NCBI GenBank assembly: GCA_900753975.1
Contig: CAAEBC010000013.1
Coordinates: forward strand, 1 to 64,000
Length of the DNA: 64,000 bases
Direction of reading: 5' to 3'
From: Clostridia bacterium
GTDB taxonomy: Bacteria > Bacillota > Clostridia > TANB77 > UBA1234
Both the position numbers and the translations under genes were made by a program. A model generated the notes under the pieces. The model had not been told where the DNA came from and searched no databases. It was given only the letters and a program-made list of their open reading frames with translations. Within the stretch, counting starts at the first letter, position 1. The number at the start of each line of letters is the position of its first letter. Below are positions 25,310 through 33,119 of the stretch, piece after piece.

Positions 25310-26404
25310 ATGAACATACTTTTAGTTACTATGGAAATGCAAGTTGGCGGTGCTGAAACACACGTATTTGAGCTAGCTAAAGAATTGAAAAAAAGAGGCA
25401 ACAATGTGATAGTTATGTCGGCCGGTGGAAAATATGCAGATGAACTAGAAAAAGCAGGAATAAAACATATATATGCACCACTAAAAAATAAAAAACCACA
25501 AAATATTTTAAAATCATATAAGATAATTAAAGAAACAGTTATTAATAAAAAAATTGATGTGGTTCATGCACATGCGAGAATACCGGGATTCATTTCTGGC
25601 TTAGTATGCAAAAAACTTAAATTACCATTGGTTACTACAGTTCACGGTATATATAAAGTTACACCAATACTTAAGCTTCTTACAAACTGGGGAGAGAAAA
25701 CATTAACCGTAAGTGAAGATATAAAATCACAAGTAATAAAGGACTATAAGCTAAATCCAGAAGATGTTAGTGTTACAGTTAACGGAATAAACACGGATGT
25801 CTTTTCAAATGGGAAAAGTGTAGTGTCAGAATTAAATGATGCTAAATTTAAAGTCGTTCACGTAAGTAGGTTAGATACTGATTCTTCAGATGTAGCAGAG
25901 AAACTTATAAATATTATAGACGAACTAAACAAAAGACTAAATAAAAATCTCGAGCTTGTGATTGTTGGAACTGGTAATAAATTTGAAGATTTAAAAGAAC
26001 TTTCTAAAGATAAAGATGATGTAAAAATGCTTGGACTAAGGACAGATGTCTCTGAAATATTAAAAGCCGGAAATCTTTTTGTTGGAGTGAGTAGAGCTGC
26101 ATTAGAAGCTATGGCAACACAGTTACCAGTCATTTTAGCTGGAAATCCAAATTATCATCAAGGATATATTGGGATTTTTGATAAAAGTAAATTAGAAAAT
26201 GCTATTAGTACAAATTTTTGTTGTAGAGACTGTGAAGAGGTAACAAATGAAAAGCTTATAAGAGACATTATAGAAATATATGATATGTCAAAAGAAGAGA
26301 AAGAAGAAATGGAAAAATACAATAGAAGTGTAGTTGAAGATATGTATTCTGTGGACAAGATGGTAAATGATTGTGAAAAAATGTATAAGGAGGTTATAAA
26401 ATAA
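25310..26404 (+). CDS. GT4 family glycosyltransferase
   Basis: A 364-aa GT-B enzyme. It opens MNILLVTMEMQVGGAETHVF, has VVHAHARIPGFISGLVCKKL and, in the donor domain, FKVVHVSRLDTDSSDVAEKL and RAALEAMATQLPVILAGNP with the ExxAxxxP-type donor motif. No membrane helix, so it acts at the cytoplasmic face. GAAGGAG precedes the ATG 2 nt after the DUF4330 gene. Sugar specificity cannot be read from the sequence. Confidence 0.9.
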   Translation: MNILLVTMEMQVGGAETHVFELAKELKKRGNNVIVMSAGGKYADELEKAGIKHIYAPLKNKKPQNILKSYKIIKETVINKKIDVVHAHARIPGFISGLVCKKLKLPLVTTVHGIYKVTPILKLLTNWGEKTLTVSEDIKSQVIKDYKLNPEDVSVTVNGINTDVFSNGKSVVSELNDAKFKVVHVSRLDTDSSDVAEKLINIIDELNKRLNKNLELVIVGTGNKFEDLKELSKDKDDVKMLGLRTDVSEILKAGNLFVGVSRAALEAMATQLPVILAGNPNYHQGYIGIFDKSKLENAISTNFCCRDCEEVTNEKLIRDIIEIYDMSKEEKEEMEKYNRSVVEDMYSVDKMVNDCEKMYKEVIK

Positions 26405-26405
26405 G

Positions 26406-26777
26406 ATGAGTCAGAAAAACTATTTGTGGAGCGACAAAAAGAGAACATTATTTGGATTGCCACTATCTTTTACACGTTATACTTTGACAAGTGAAAAATT
26501 ACTTATAAAGATAGGATTCTTAAGTGTTAAAGAAGAGGAAATAAAACTTTATAGAATTCTTGATTTTACAGTTAGAAAGACTTTATTTCAAAGAATTTTC
26601 GGAGTTGGTGATATAGAGCTACATACTGCAGATAGATCAACACCTGTTTTTGTAATGAAAGGCATTAAGAATGTCGAGAGTATAAAAGAACTTATATCGA
26701 AAAAAGTAGAAGAAGTTCGAGTGGATAGAAATGTTAGAGTTAGAGAAGAATTTCATAATGAATTAGATGATGTATAG
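26406..26777 (+). CDS. Bacterial PH-domain protein
   Basis: A 123-aa protein with the strand pattern of a bacterial pleckstrin-homology domain (bPH_2/YdbS type): LFGLPLSFTRYTLTSEKLLI, EEIKLYRILDFTVRKTLFQR, GVGDIELHTADRSTP. A short ILDFTVRKT segment is characteristic. It is 1 nt behind the glycosyltransferase, with AAGGAGG inside that gene. No membrane helix. Role unknown; the last gene of the cluster. Confidence 0.82.
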   Translation: MSQKNYLWSDKKRTLFGLPLSFTRYTLTSEKLLIKIGFLSVKEEEIKLYRILDFTVRKTLFQRIFGVGDIELHTADRSTPVFVMKGIKNVESIKELISKKVEEVRVDRNVRVREEFHNELDDV

Positions 26778-26824
26778 TAAAGGTTTGTATAGGAACGTGA
26801 GAGCACAAATTTTGGCAAAAACTG

Positions 26825-26853
26825 TTGACAAAATGAGGTAATCGTGGTAGAAT
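26825..26853 (+). promoter_or_regulatory. Sigma-A promoter of rpmG-secE-nusG
   Basis: Consensus TTGACA (26825-26830), 17-nt spacer and TAGAAT (26848-26853). The only strong promoter before the rpmG-rplL cluster. Confidence 0.85.
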
Positions 26854-26861
26854 GAGCTAGC

Positions 26862-26886
26862 GAACCACGTAAAAGGTTCTTTTTTT
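26862..26886 (+). terminator. Early hairpin with T-run, possible attenuator
   Basis: GAACC (26862-26866) / GGTTC (26875-26879), then seven T residues (26880-26886), right at the predicted transcript start. The 5-bp stem is short for an efficient terminator, so partial or conditional termination is a guess. Confidence 0.45.
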
Positions 26887-26938
26887 AAGGAAAGAAGCAA
26901 TGCGTGAAGAGAAAGAAAACCTACGGAGGTGTAGAAAT

Positions 26939-27088
26939 ATGAGAGATAAAATTACATTAGCATGTACAGAATGTAAGCAAAGAAATTATGATACAAAGAA
27001 AAACAAAAAGAATGATCCAGACAGAATTGAAATGACAAAATTCTGTAGATTTTGCAAAAAGCATACAGTACACAAAGAAACTAAATAA
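26939..27088 (+). CDS. rpmG: 50S ribosomal protein L33, zinc type
   Basis: The start at ATG 26939 (MRDKITLACTECKQRNYDT) follows CGGAGG and gives 49 aa, the usual length. Cysteines at 9, 12, 36 and 39 form a zinc ribbon (the C+ form). Standard neighbour of secE. Confidence 0.95.
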   Translation: MRDKITLACTECKQRNYDTKKNKKNDPDRIEMTKFCRFCKKHTVHKETK

Positions 27089-27114
27089 TATAGAAAAGTA
27101 AAGGTGTGAAATAT

Positions 27115-27426
27115 ATGCAAGAAGATAAAAATGTAAAAAAGAGTGGCATGAGAAGTGAGCTAAAGAAAGTAATTTGGCCTACTGCTAAACAAACCACAAG
27201 AAGTACTTTTGTTACAATCGCGTTTGTTTTAATCATTTCAGCAGCCCTTATAGTTTTAAACTTAGTTTTCGGTGAATTGAACAGATTGTGGATTGATTCT
27301 TTGCCAAGCAACAATACAACTATTAATAGTGGTGTTTCAGGAGAAACTAATAATAATGTTACTCCTACTTTGAGTGGTGAAACTCAAGGTACTACTACAA
27401 GTGGCGAGAATGTTTCAGGTGATTAA
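27115..27426 (+). CDS. secE: Preprotein translocase SecE with SGE-rich tail
   Basis: SecE clamps SecY in the membrane. After a basic amphipathic start (RSELKKVIWPTAKQTTRSTF) comes one membrane helix (residues about 31-54). With the start at ATG 27115 the protein is 103 aa, while Gram-positive SecE is usually about 60. The extra 40 residues after the helix are Ser/Thr/Asn/Gly-rich and hold three SGE and one SGD tripeptides; this tail should lie outside the membrane. Same motif as other exported proteins here. AAAGGTG lies before the start; GTG 27106 is an alternative. Confidence 0.93.
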   Translation: MQEDKNVKKSGMRSELKKVIWPTAKQTTRSTFVTIAFVLIISAALIVLNLVFGELNRLWIDSLPSNNTTINSGVSGETNNNVTPTLSGETQGTTTSGENVSGD

Positions 27427-27450
27427 TTTAGAATAAGAAGGAGGAATAGC

Positions 27451-27990
27451 ATGCCTCAAGATAATAATAACAATGCAGAAGTTGCTAGATGGTATGTAGC
27501 ACATACATATTCTGGCTATGAAAATAAAGTTAAAGACACTTTAGAAAAGGCAGTTGAAAATAGAGGAATGCAACATCTTGTTCAAGAAGTTGTTGTCCCA
27601 ATGGAAGAGCAAATTGAAATAAAAGATGACAAGAAAAAGACTACTTTAAAAAAAGTTTTCCCTGGATATGTTCTAATTAAAATGATACTTACAGAAGAAT
27701 CTTGGTACATAGTTAGAAATGTTAGAGGAGTAACAGGATTTGTTGGTGCTGGTGGTAAGCCAGTTCCTTTAACAGATGAAGAGATTCGTAGCATGGGATT
27801 TGAAAAGATGCCAGTTAATATTAACTACGAAGTTGGCGACACTGTACAAGTTGCTTCTGGTCCTTTAGAAGGCTTTGTTGGAGTTGTTGAAGAAATCAAT
27901 ATGGAAAAAGAGAAAGTAAGAGTTTTAGTATCTATGTTTGGAAGAGAAACTCCCGTAGAACTAGAATTTTCACAAATACAGAAGATGTAA
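27451..27990 (+). CDS. nusG: Transcription termination/antitermination factor NusG
   Basis: NusG couples RNA polymerase to pausing or termination and to ribosomes. The NGN domain (WYVAHTYSGYENKVKDTLEK, about residues 13-32) is followed by FPGYVLIKMILTEESWYIVR and a C-terminal KOW domain with GDTVQVASGPLEGFVGVVEE. Length 179 aa is normal. GAAGGAGG precedes the ATG. The usual neighbour of secE and rplK. Confidence 0.98.
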   Translation: MPQDNNNNAEVARWYVAHTYSGYENKVKDTLEKAVENRGMQHLVQEVVVPMEEQIEIKDDKKKTTLKKVFPGYVLIKMILTEESWYIVRNVRGVTGFVGAGGKPVPLTDEEIRSMGFEKMPVNINYEVGDTVQVASGPLEGFVGVVEEINMEKEKVRVLVSMFGRETPVELEFSQIQKM

Positions 27991-28011
27991 ATAAAATGGG
28001 AGGTGTTTTAG

Positions 28012-28440
28012 ATGGCAGAAAAGAAAGTTACTAATGTTATTAAATTGCAAATACCAGCTGGTAAAGCTACTCCAGCACCACCAGTTGGACCAGCACTTGG
28101 TTCTTCAGGTGTAAACATTATGCAATTCGTAAAAGAATTCAACGATAGAACAGCTAAAGAAGCTGGAATGACAATTCCAGTAGTTATAACTGTATATCAA
28201 GATAAATCTTTTACATTTGTAACAAAAGTACCACCAGTTGCAGATTTGTTAATGAAGGCTGCTAAAATCGAAAAAGGTTCAGCTAAACCTAATAGAGATA
28301 AAGTTGCTACAGTTACAAAAGCTACTGTTGAAGAGATTGCAAAACAAAAAATGCAAGACTTAAACGCAGCTAGCTTAGATGCAGCTATGAGTATGGTAAA
28401 AGGTACTGCTCGTTCAATGGGTATCGTTGTTAGCGAATAG
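28012..28440 (+). CDS. rplK: 50S ribosomal protein L11
   Basis: L11 of the GTPase-associated centre. VIKLQIPAGKATPAPPVGPA and the PPVADLLMKAAKIEKGSAKP linker are diagnostic; the C-terminal half binds 23S rRNA. Length 142 aa is normal. GGGAGG precedes the ATG. Confidence 0.98.
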   Translation: MAEKKVTNVIKLQIPAGKATPAPPVGPALGSSGVNIMQFVKEFNDRTAKEAGMTIPVVITVYQDKSFTFVTKVPPVADLLMKAAKIEKGSAKPNRDKVATVTKATVEEIAKQKMQDLNAASLDAAMSMVKGTARSMGIVVSE

Positions 28441-28503
28441 TACAAATTAATTATGGGAGAAATATAGTTTCTATATTTCGCAAGTACCAAAGGAGGTTAA
28501 AAA

Positions 28504-29184
28504 ATGAAAAGAGGAAAAAGATATCAAGAAAGCTTAAAGCTTATTGAAAAAGGTACATCTTATGATGCTAAAGAAGCATTTGGACTAATCGAAAAAATGC
28601 CAAAAGCAAAATTTGATGAGACAGTTGAAGCACATTTCAAATTGGGTGTTGATTCTAAACATGCAGATCAACAAGTTAGAGGTGTTATAGTATTACCTCA
28701 TGGAACAGGTAAAACTCAAAGAGTTTTAGTATTTGCTAAAGGCGAAAAAGCTAAAGAAGCAGAAGCTGCTGGTGCTGATTTTGTTGGAGCAGAAGAATTA
28801 GTTCCAAGAATAGAAAAAGAAAACTGGTTTGATTATGATGTAATCGTTGCAACTCCAGATATGATGGGTATTATTGGTAGACTTGGTAAAGTTTTAGGAC
28901 CAAAAGGTTTAATGCCAAACCCTAAATCAGGAACAGTTACTATGGATGTAGCTAAAGCAGTTGCAGAGATTAAATCAGGTAAGATTGAGTATAGATTAGA
29001 TAAAAACAATATCATTCACTGCCCAATCGGAAAATTATCTTTTGGTGCTGAAAAGTTAGCAGACAACTACAATGCATTATACAATGCTATCATTAAAGCT
29101 AAACCAGCTGCTGCCAAAGGTCAATACATTAGAAGTATTGCAGTTTCTAGCACAATGAGTCCAAGTGTTTCACTTAAGATATAG
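28504..29184 (+). CDS. rplA: 50S ribosomal protein L1
   Basis: L1 of the E-site stalk and, in other bacteria, the autorepressor of the L11-L1 mRNA. Signatures are MKRGKRYQESLKLI, the HGTGKTQRVLVFAKGEKA region and GRLGKVLGPKGLMPNPKSGT. Length 226 aa is normal. An AATATAG/CTATATT hairpin (about 28460-28478) lies in the spacer before it. Confidence 0.98.
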   Translation: MKRGKRYQESLKLIEKGTSYDAKEAFGLIEKMPKAKFDETVEAHFKLGVDSKHADQQVRGVIVLPHGTGKTQRVLVFAKGEKAKEAEAAGADFVGAEELVPRIEKENWFDYDVIVATPDMMGIIGRLGKVLGPKGLMPNPKSGTVTMDVAKAVAEIKSGKIEYRLDKNNIIHCPIGKLSFGAEKLADNYNALYNAIIKAKPAAAKGQYIRSIAVSSTMSPSVSLKI

Positions 29185-29189
29185 TTAAA

Positions 29190-29260
29190 TAGCCAAAGAC
29201 AGTAGGTCGTAGTTAGGCTACGTAAAGTGTACCTGCCGAGGTAAAAGATAAGTGTTCGGA
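29190..29260 (+). promoter_or_regulatory. Ribosomal protein L10 leader
   Basis: The spacer between rplA and rplJ contains CCAAAGACAGTAGGT and, further on, ACCTGCCGAGGT, the conserved strands of the L10 leader (RF00557) that binds the L10-(L7/L12) complex. An intrinsic hairpin follows at 29263-29311. Confidence 0.88.
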
Positions 29261-29262
29261 TT

Positions 29263-29311
29263 AAACTCTAACATATCTATTATTTCGGTAGATACGTTAG
29301 AGTTTGTTTTT
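29263..29311 (+). terminator. Attenuator after the L10 leader
   Basis: 17-bp stem, one mismatch, AAACTCTAACATATCTA (29263-29279) against 29289-29305, 9-nt loop, and a T-rich run. It sits between the L10 leader and rplJ, so binding of L10 could control readthrough, as described for Bacillus rplJL. Confidence 0.88.
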
Positions 29312-29352
29312 GTTAAATTAAACTATTTAAAATTATAAGGAGGTGTAAATAA

Positions 29353-29862
29353 ATGCCAAACGCAAAAGTTCTTGCTAAAAAACAAAGCGATGTAGAAGCT
29401 TTAAAAGAAAAATTCGCTGGTGCAAAGCTTGTTATTTTGGCTGATTACAGAGGAATTAATGTTGATGATGTTACAAAAATGAGAGCTGAACTTAGAAAAG
29501 ACGAAAATACAGAATATTTAGTAGCTAAAAACTCAACATTAAGATTTGCAGTAAAAGGCACAGAGTACGAAGGTATTTCTGAAAAACTTGAAGGACCAAC
29601 AGCAGTAGTATTTAGCACAGAGGATTATGTTGGACCAGCAAAAATCTTATATGATTATGCTAAAGATTCTGAGTTTTATAAAATTAAAGGCGGAATCATG
29701 GATGGAAAAGTAATTGATAGTGAAGAAATTATCAAACTTGCAAAATTACCATCAAAAGAAATGCTACTTACACAAGTTGCTACAGCATTGCTTGCTAATA
29801 TCAGAAACGTTGCTGTTGTACTTGATCAAGTTAGAGAGCAAAAAGAAGGAGCAAATGCTTAG
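29353..29862 (+). CDS. rplJ: 50S ribosomal protein L10
   Basis: L10 anchors L7/L12 dimers on the ribosome. It has the N-terminal FAGAKLVILADYRGINVDDV and the VAKNSTLRFAVKGTEYEGIS segments and the GPTAVVFS motif; the C-terminal helix binds L7/L12. Length 169 aa is normal. Controlled by the leader at 29190-29311. Confidence 0.97.
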   Translation: MPNAKVLAKKQSDVEALKEKFAGAKLVILADYRGINVDDVTKMRAELRKDENTEYLVAKNSTLRFAVKGTEYEGISEKLEGPTAVVFSTEDYVGPAKILYDYAKDSEFYKIKGGIMDGKVIDSEEIIKLAKLPSKEMLLTQVATALLANIRNVAVVLDQVREQKEGANA

Positions 29863-29998
29863 TTTTATAAGTTGCTTATTTCTTAAAAATTGTCAGTTCT
29901 AATAAATAGGATTAGACATTGATATCGCAAAAGAGCGATAAAAATATAAGGTATCATGCACTTTAGTCATGAAATTAATTTAAAAGGAGAAATTTAAA

Positions 29999-30367
29999 AT
30001 GGAAAAAATCGAAAACATTATAGCTGAAATCGAAAAACTTACAGTTTTAGAATTAGCTGATTTAGTTAAAGCTATCGAAGAAAAATTTGGAGTATCTGCA
30101 GCTGCAGCAGCAGTTGTAGCAGCACCAGCTGCAGGAGCAGCAGCTGCTGAAGAAAAAACAGAATTTAACGTAGTATTAAAAGAGGCTGGAGCAAACAAAA
30201 TTGCTGTTATCAAAGTAGTTAGAGAAGCTACAGGATTAGGATTAAAAGAAGCTAAAGATTTAGTTGATGGAGCTCCTAAGACAGTTAAAGAAAATGCTTC
30301 TAAAGAAGATGCTGAAAAATTAAAAGCAGCTTTAACAGAAGCTGGAGCAACAGTTGAACTTCAATAG
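29999..30367 (+). CDS. rplL: 50S ribosomal protein L7/L12
   Basis: Stalk protein that recruits translational GTPases. N-terminal dimer domain (MEKIENIIAEIEKLTVLELA), an alanine-rich hinge (VSAAAAAVVAAPAAGAAAAE) and the C-terminal domain with EVKK-like KVVREATGLGLKEAKDLVDG. Length 122 aa is normal. AAAGGAG precedes the ATG. Confidence 0.98.
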   Translation: MEKIENIIAEIEKLTVLELADLVKAIEEKFGVSAAAAAVVAAPAAGAAAAEEKTEFNVVLKEAGANKIAVIKVVREATGLGLKEAKDLVDGAPKTVKENASKEDAEKLKAALTEAGATVELQ

Positions 30368-30383
30368 TTTATAATTGCTTATA

Positions 30384-30423
30384 AAAATAGGATTTGAATC
30401 TTTTGATTCGAATCCTATTTTTT
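30384..30423 (+). terminator. Intrinsic terminator after rplL
   Basis: Long hairpin AAAATAGGATTTGAATC / GATTCGAATCCTATTTT with a TTTT loop and a T tail. rpoB, often the next gene, is not here. Confidence 0.92.
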
Positions 30424-30533
30424 GTTATTATAAAAGATTTAAAATTATATAAAAAGCGATTATTAATTGATAGATTACACATTAAACCAAGCTGATGCTT
30501 GTAATTTTTTTCAAAATAAACTGTCGAAAAATG

Positions 30534-30562
30534 TTGTAATGGCATTTTTTATATGCTAGACT
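30534..30562 (+). promoter_or_regulatory. Promoter of the DUF975-like gene
   Basis: TTGTAA (30534-30539), 17-nt spacer and TAGACT (30557-30562). Moderate match, 35 nt before the ATG at 30598. Confidence 0.55.
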
Positions 30563-30597
30563 AATTGTAGTGGTAAAAATATAAAGGGGGTTTTCTT

Positions 30598-31331
30598 ATG
30601 AGCTCAAGAGCAGAATTAAAGCAAAAAGCAAAAAATTTGTTAGATGGTAAAAAAGGAAAAGGAGCATTAATGACTTTTTTATATTATTTAATGCCATTTC
30701 TATTTGCATTTATACCATTTGTTGGTCCTGTTGTAAACATTATCTGCATGCCTGTATTAACGTATGGATTATTAAAAGCATTGATTTAAAAAATGGTGAA
30801 GAAGTAGGTGCTTTTGATTTCTTTACAAAGGGATTTAAAGATTTTGGTAAGGTTTGGGGTGTTTCAATATGTACAGCACTTAAAATGTGGGGACCTTTAC
30901 TTTTAGGAATAGTAGGGTATATTTTAATGACTATAGGTGTATTTTCATCTATGGCTTCATCACAAATTGAATCTTCTTCGTCTATATGTTTAATAATAGG
31001 TTGGGTAGCAGCTATGGTATCAGGTATTTGGGCTATCCCAATTACATGGAAGTATATGTATTCTATGAATGAATTAGCATATGATTCTTCAAGAAATTCA
31101 ATGGATATTGTTAATACATCTGGTAGTTACCTTATTGGAAACAGATGGAAAGCATTTGTATTAGATCTTTCTTTTATAGGTTGGTTTTTCCTTGTTGGAA
31201 TCACTTTGGGCTTAATAACATTTTGGCTTTTACCATATATACTTGTTACAAAAATTCTTTTCTACGAAGAGCTTTCAGGTAGAAATGAGGATCCTTTAGC
31301 AGAGCCAGAAACAATTAAAACAGAAGAATAA
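30598..31331 (+). pseudogene. Frameshifted DUF975-like membrane protein
   Basis: Two fragments of one protein. The first (30598-30789) reads MSSRAELKQKAKNLLDGKKG and a helix pair, then stops at TAA 30787. Restoring one base near 30780 continues into a frame with LKNGEEVGAFDFFTKGFKDF and the helices up to 31331, about 244 aa in all. The N-terminal ELKxxAKxxL pattern is that of DUF975 (PF06161), a family of integral membrane proteins of unknown function. An ATG (30885) within the second part has no ribosome site. Assembly error or a recently broken gene. Confidence 0.8.
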
Positions 31332-31344
31332 AAAATATAACCAT

Positions 31345-31398
31345 AAAATACACCTTAAAGTATTTAGATATATTTCTAACATTTAGGGTGTATTTTTA
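31345..31398 (+). terminator. Probable terminator after the DUF975-like gene
   Basis: AAAATACACC (about 31347-31356) pairs with GGTGTATTTT (about 31388-31397), with T-rich ends; the loop is about 31 nt, long but AT-rich. Confidence 0.65.
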
Positions 31399-31420
31399 TA
31401 ACCTAAAATCTTTCTTTTTA

Positions 31421-31449
31421 TTGACTAAAATGTCTCAAAACGGTACAAT
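31421..31449 (+). promoter_or_regulatory. Sigma-A promoter of the 409-aa gene
   Basis: TTGACT (31421-31426), 17-nt spacer and TACAAT (31444-31449). Confidence 0.78.
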
Positions 31450-31485
31450 AAAATTAGAGTTTAAAGGTGATTAGGGGGAATTGCT

Positions 31486-32715
31486 TTGGATATTTCGTTC
31501 GTACCAACTGGAGAATATGATAGAGCCATGAGACCATCTGAAAGTGTAATAGTTTATGAAGGTTCGCGATTTGTTAGGTTTTTTAAAGATAAATATGCTG
31601 CTATAAAATATGGAACTAAATCAAATCCTAGAATAAAAGGAAATTGTATAAGTTATATGGACCACATGGGATGCCTTATAACAGAAGAGGTAACAGCAAA
31701 AGAATTAGATACAACCGATGTTTTAGAAACAATTGTAAAGAAAATAAGTGTGCCAACTAGATGGGAAGTTATTGCGTCTGTTGAAGTAACTATAAAAAGA
31801 AAAAATGCAAGTGGAGAGCTAATAGAACACACTCGTATGTACTATCCTAGCGAAGAAGATTACAACAATAAAGAAAAAGAACCAAAAATGACAGAGATAA
31901 TATTCTTTGAAGGTAATAAGTCATATTTAAGAAAAACAATTGAAAGATATTTGTCAGAAGAAGAAATTAATAAACGTTTCAATATGGGTGGAATAACATT
32001 AAGTCCTTTTGCACCAGATAAGATAAAAAAAGAAATGCTTGAAACAAAGACAATATATACAATAGACAAACAAAGAAGAGACTATGAACTTCCCGAAGAA
32101 TTAAAAAGTTTTGGAAATTATATAGAAACAAAAGAAAAAGAAATCAGATACATAAAAGACGAAAAAATAAAGCCAGAATTTACAGAGTTTAGAGAATATT
32201 ATGGTCCTACAGAAATAGAAAGAGATGTAATTTTATTTAAAAACGATGAGCCAAAAGCTAGAATCGAACAAAACGATGAGATTACATTCAAAAGCAATAG
32301 AACACATAAGATAAAATCTAAAATATTAAACTATCCAGATAAAACAGGAAGCTATGGCGGTGAGGGAAGAGGTACTTATGCAACGTTTGATAATAAAGTA
32401 CTTTATGCCACAGGTAGCCAAGCTATCAATGTCAAGAAAACCAAAGATGGAAAAGTTGGATATTCAATTGGACATATAGCGATGGAAGATGCAGATGCTT
32501 TAGTAGAAATAAAAGGACAGGACATAAATATAGACATAAATAACACAATTAAAAAGCCAGAAGAATTTGCAACATCTATTCTAAAAACATTTAAATCAGA
32601 CTGGAACATAAAACCTACATCAAAAGCAATGTACACTATAAAAAACACAGAAATCACAGGTCAGTTAAATTGCAATGAAATCGTTTCGAATAATACACGT
32701 TCTAAGAGTAAATAA
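31486..32715 (+). CDS. Unknown 409-aa protein
   Basis: I do not recognise this protein. It starts with a TTG placed by AGGGGG (31473-31478), 7 nt upstream. No signal peptide or long hydrophobic helix; high Lys, Glu and Ile. Visible ordered stretches are PTRWEVIASVEVTIKRKN, IIFFEGNKSYLRKTIERYL and GGEGRGTYATFDNKVLYATG; many strand-like segments suggest a beta-rich fold. It stands alone between terminators and a palindromic repeat, with its own promoter. Codon use is like its neighbours. Confidence 0.7.
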   Translation: MDISFVPTGEYDRAMRPSESVIVYEGSRFVRFFKDKYAAIKYGTKSNPRIKGNCISYMDHMGCLITEEVTAKELDTTDVLETIVKKISVPTRWEVIASVEVTIKRKNASGELIEHTRMYYPSEEDYNNKEKEPKMTEIIFFEGNKSYLRKTIERYLSEEEINKRFNMGGITLSPFAPDKIKKEMLETKTIYTIDKQRRDYELPEELKSFGNYIETKEKEIRYIKDEKIKPEFTEFREYYGPTEIERDVILFKNDEPKARIEQNDEITFKSNRTHKIKSKILNYPDKTGSYGGEGRGTYATFDNKVLYATGSQAINVKKTKDGKVGYSIGHIAMEDADALVEIKGQDINIDINNTIKKPEEFATSILKTFKSDWNIKPTSKAMYTIKNTEITGQLNCNEIVSNNTRSKSK

Positions 32716-32793
32716 ATATAAAATTATTTTTTCAGTCGGACTTAATAACCTATGAAAAAGTAGAACAGTAAAAAATAGAGAACAGCGAAAATT

Positions 32794-32837
32794 TGGACGG
32801 AGAAAAATTCTTACTTTCGAGAATTTTCCTTCGTCTC
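32794..32837. repeat. GGACGGAG palindrome, copy 2
   Basis: GGACGGAGAAAAATTCT (32795-32811) pairs imperfectly with AGAATTTTCCTTCGTC (32820-32835). Related to the elements at 20524 and 41990. It is followed by CTTTT, so it may terminate transcription of the 409-aa gene. Confidence 0.7.
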
Positions 32838-32867
32838 TTTTAATAAAATTCGAAAACACTTCTTCTC

Positions 32868-33025
32868 GTTCAGGCTTTAATATGGTAATAGGAGGGGGGG
32901 ATGATAATACTTTTAGGAGCGTTTTTTTGTCAAGGTGGAGATGACGTTAGTCATACTACCTTGACAAAACCTAGCGGATAAAAGTTTTATCATCCCCCCT
33001 CCTATTATCATATTAAAGTCTGAAC
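32868..33025. repeat. Nested palindromic repeat, copy 2
   Basis: A near-perfect inverted repeat of about 158 bp. The outer arms run from CGTTCAGGCTTTAATATGG (from 32868), then GGAGGGGGGG, to the mirror CCCCCCTCC and CATATTAAAGTCTGAACG (to 33025). The inner arms TTTGTCAAGGT and ACCTTGACAAA and the strand ATAAAAGTTTTATCA match the element at 1-94, in the opposite orientation. The inner part is conserved; the outer G-rich arm is special to this copy. No open frame. Confidence 0.82.
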
Positions 33026-33065
33026 GCATTTTATTAAACACATATTTCAAAAACACCGTTTTTTC

Positions 33066-33094
33066 TTGCATTTCCCTAAGGAAAATGATAAAAT
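33066..33094 (+). promoter_or_regulatory. Promoter of mutS
   Basis: TTGCAT (33066-33071), 17-nt spacer and TAAAAT (33089-33094), 25 nt before the start of mutS. Confidence 0.65.
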
Positions 33095-33119
33095 TTTCTG
33101 TATGTAAGGAGTGGTATTT

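Larger units (their letters stand above)
32716..33119. other. Intergenic region between 409-aa gene and mutS
   Basis: 404 nt without a gene. It holds the GGACGGAG-type palindrome (32794-32837), the large nested palindrome (32868-33025) and the mutS promoter (33066-33094). No other reading frame of note. Confidence 0.7.
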
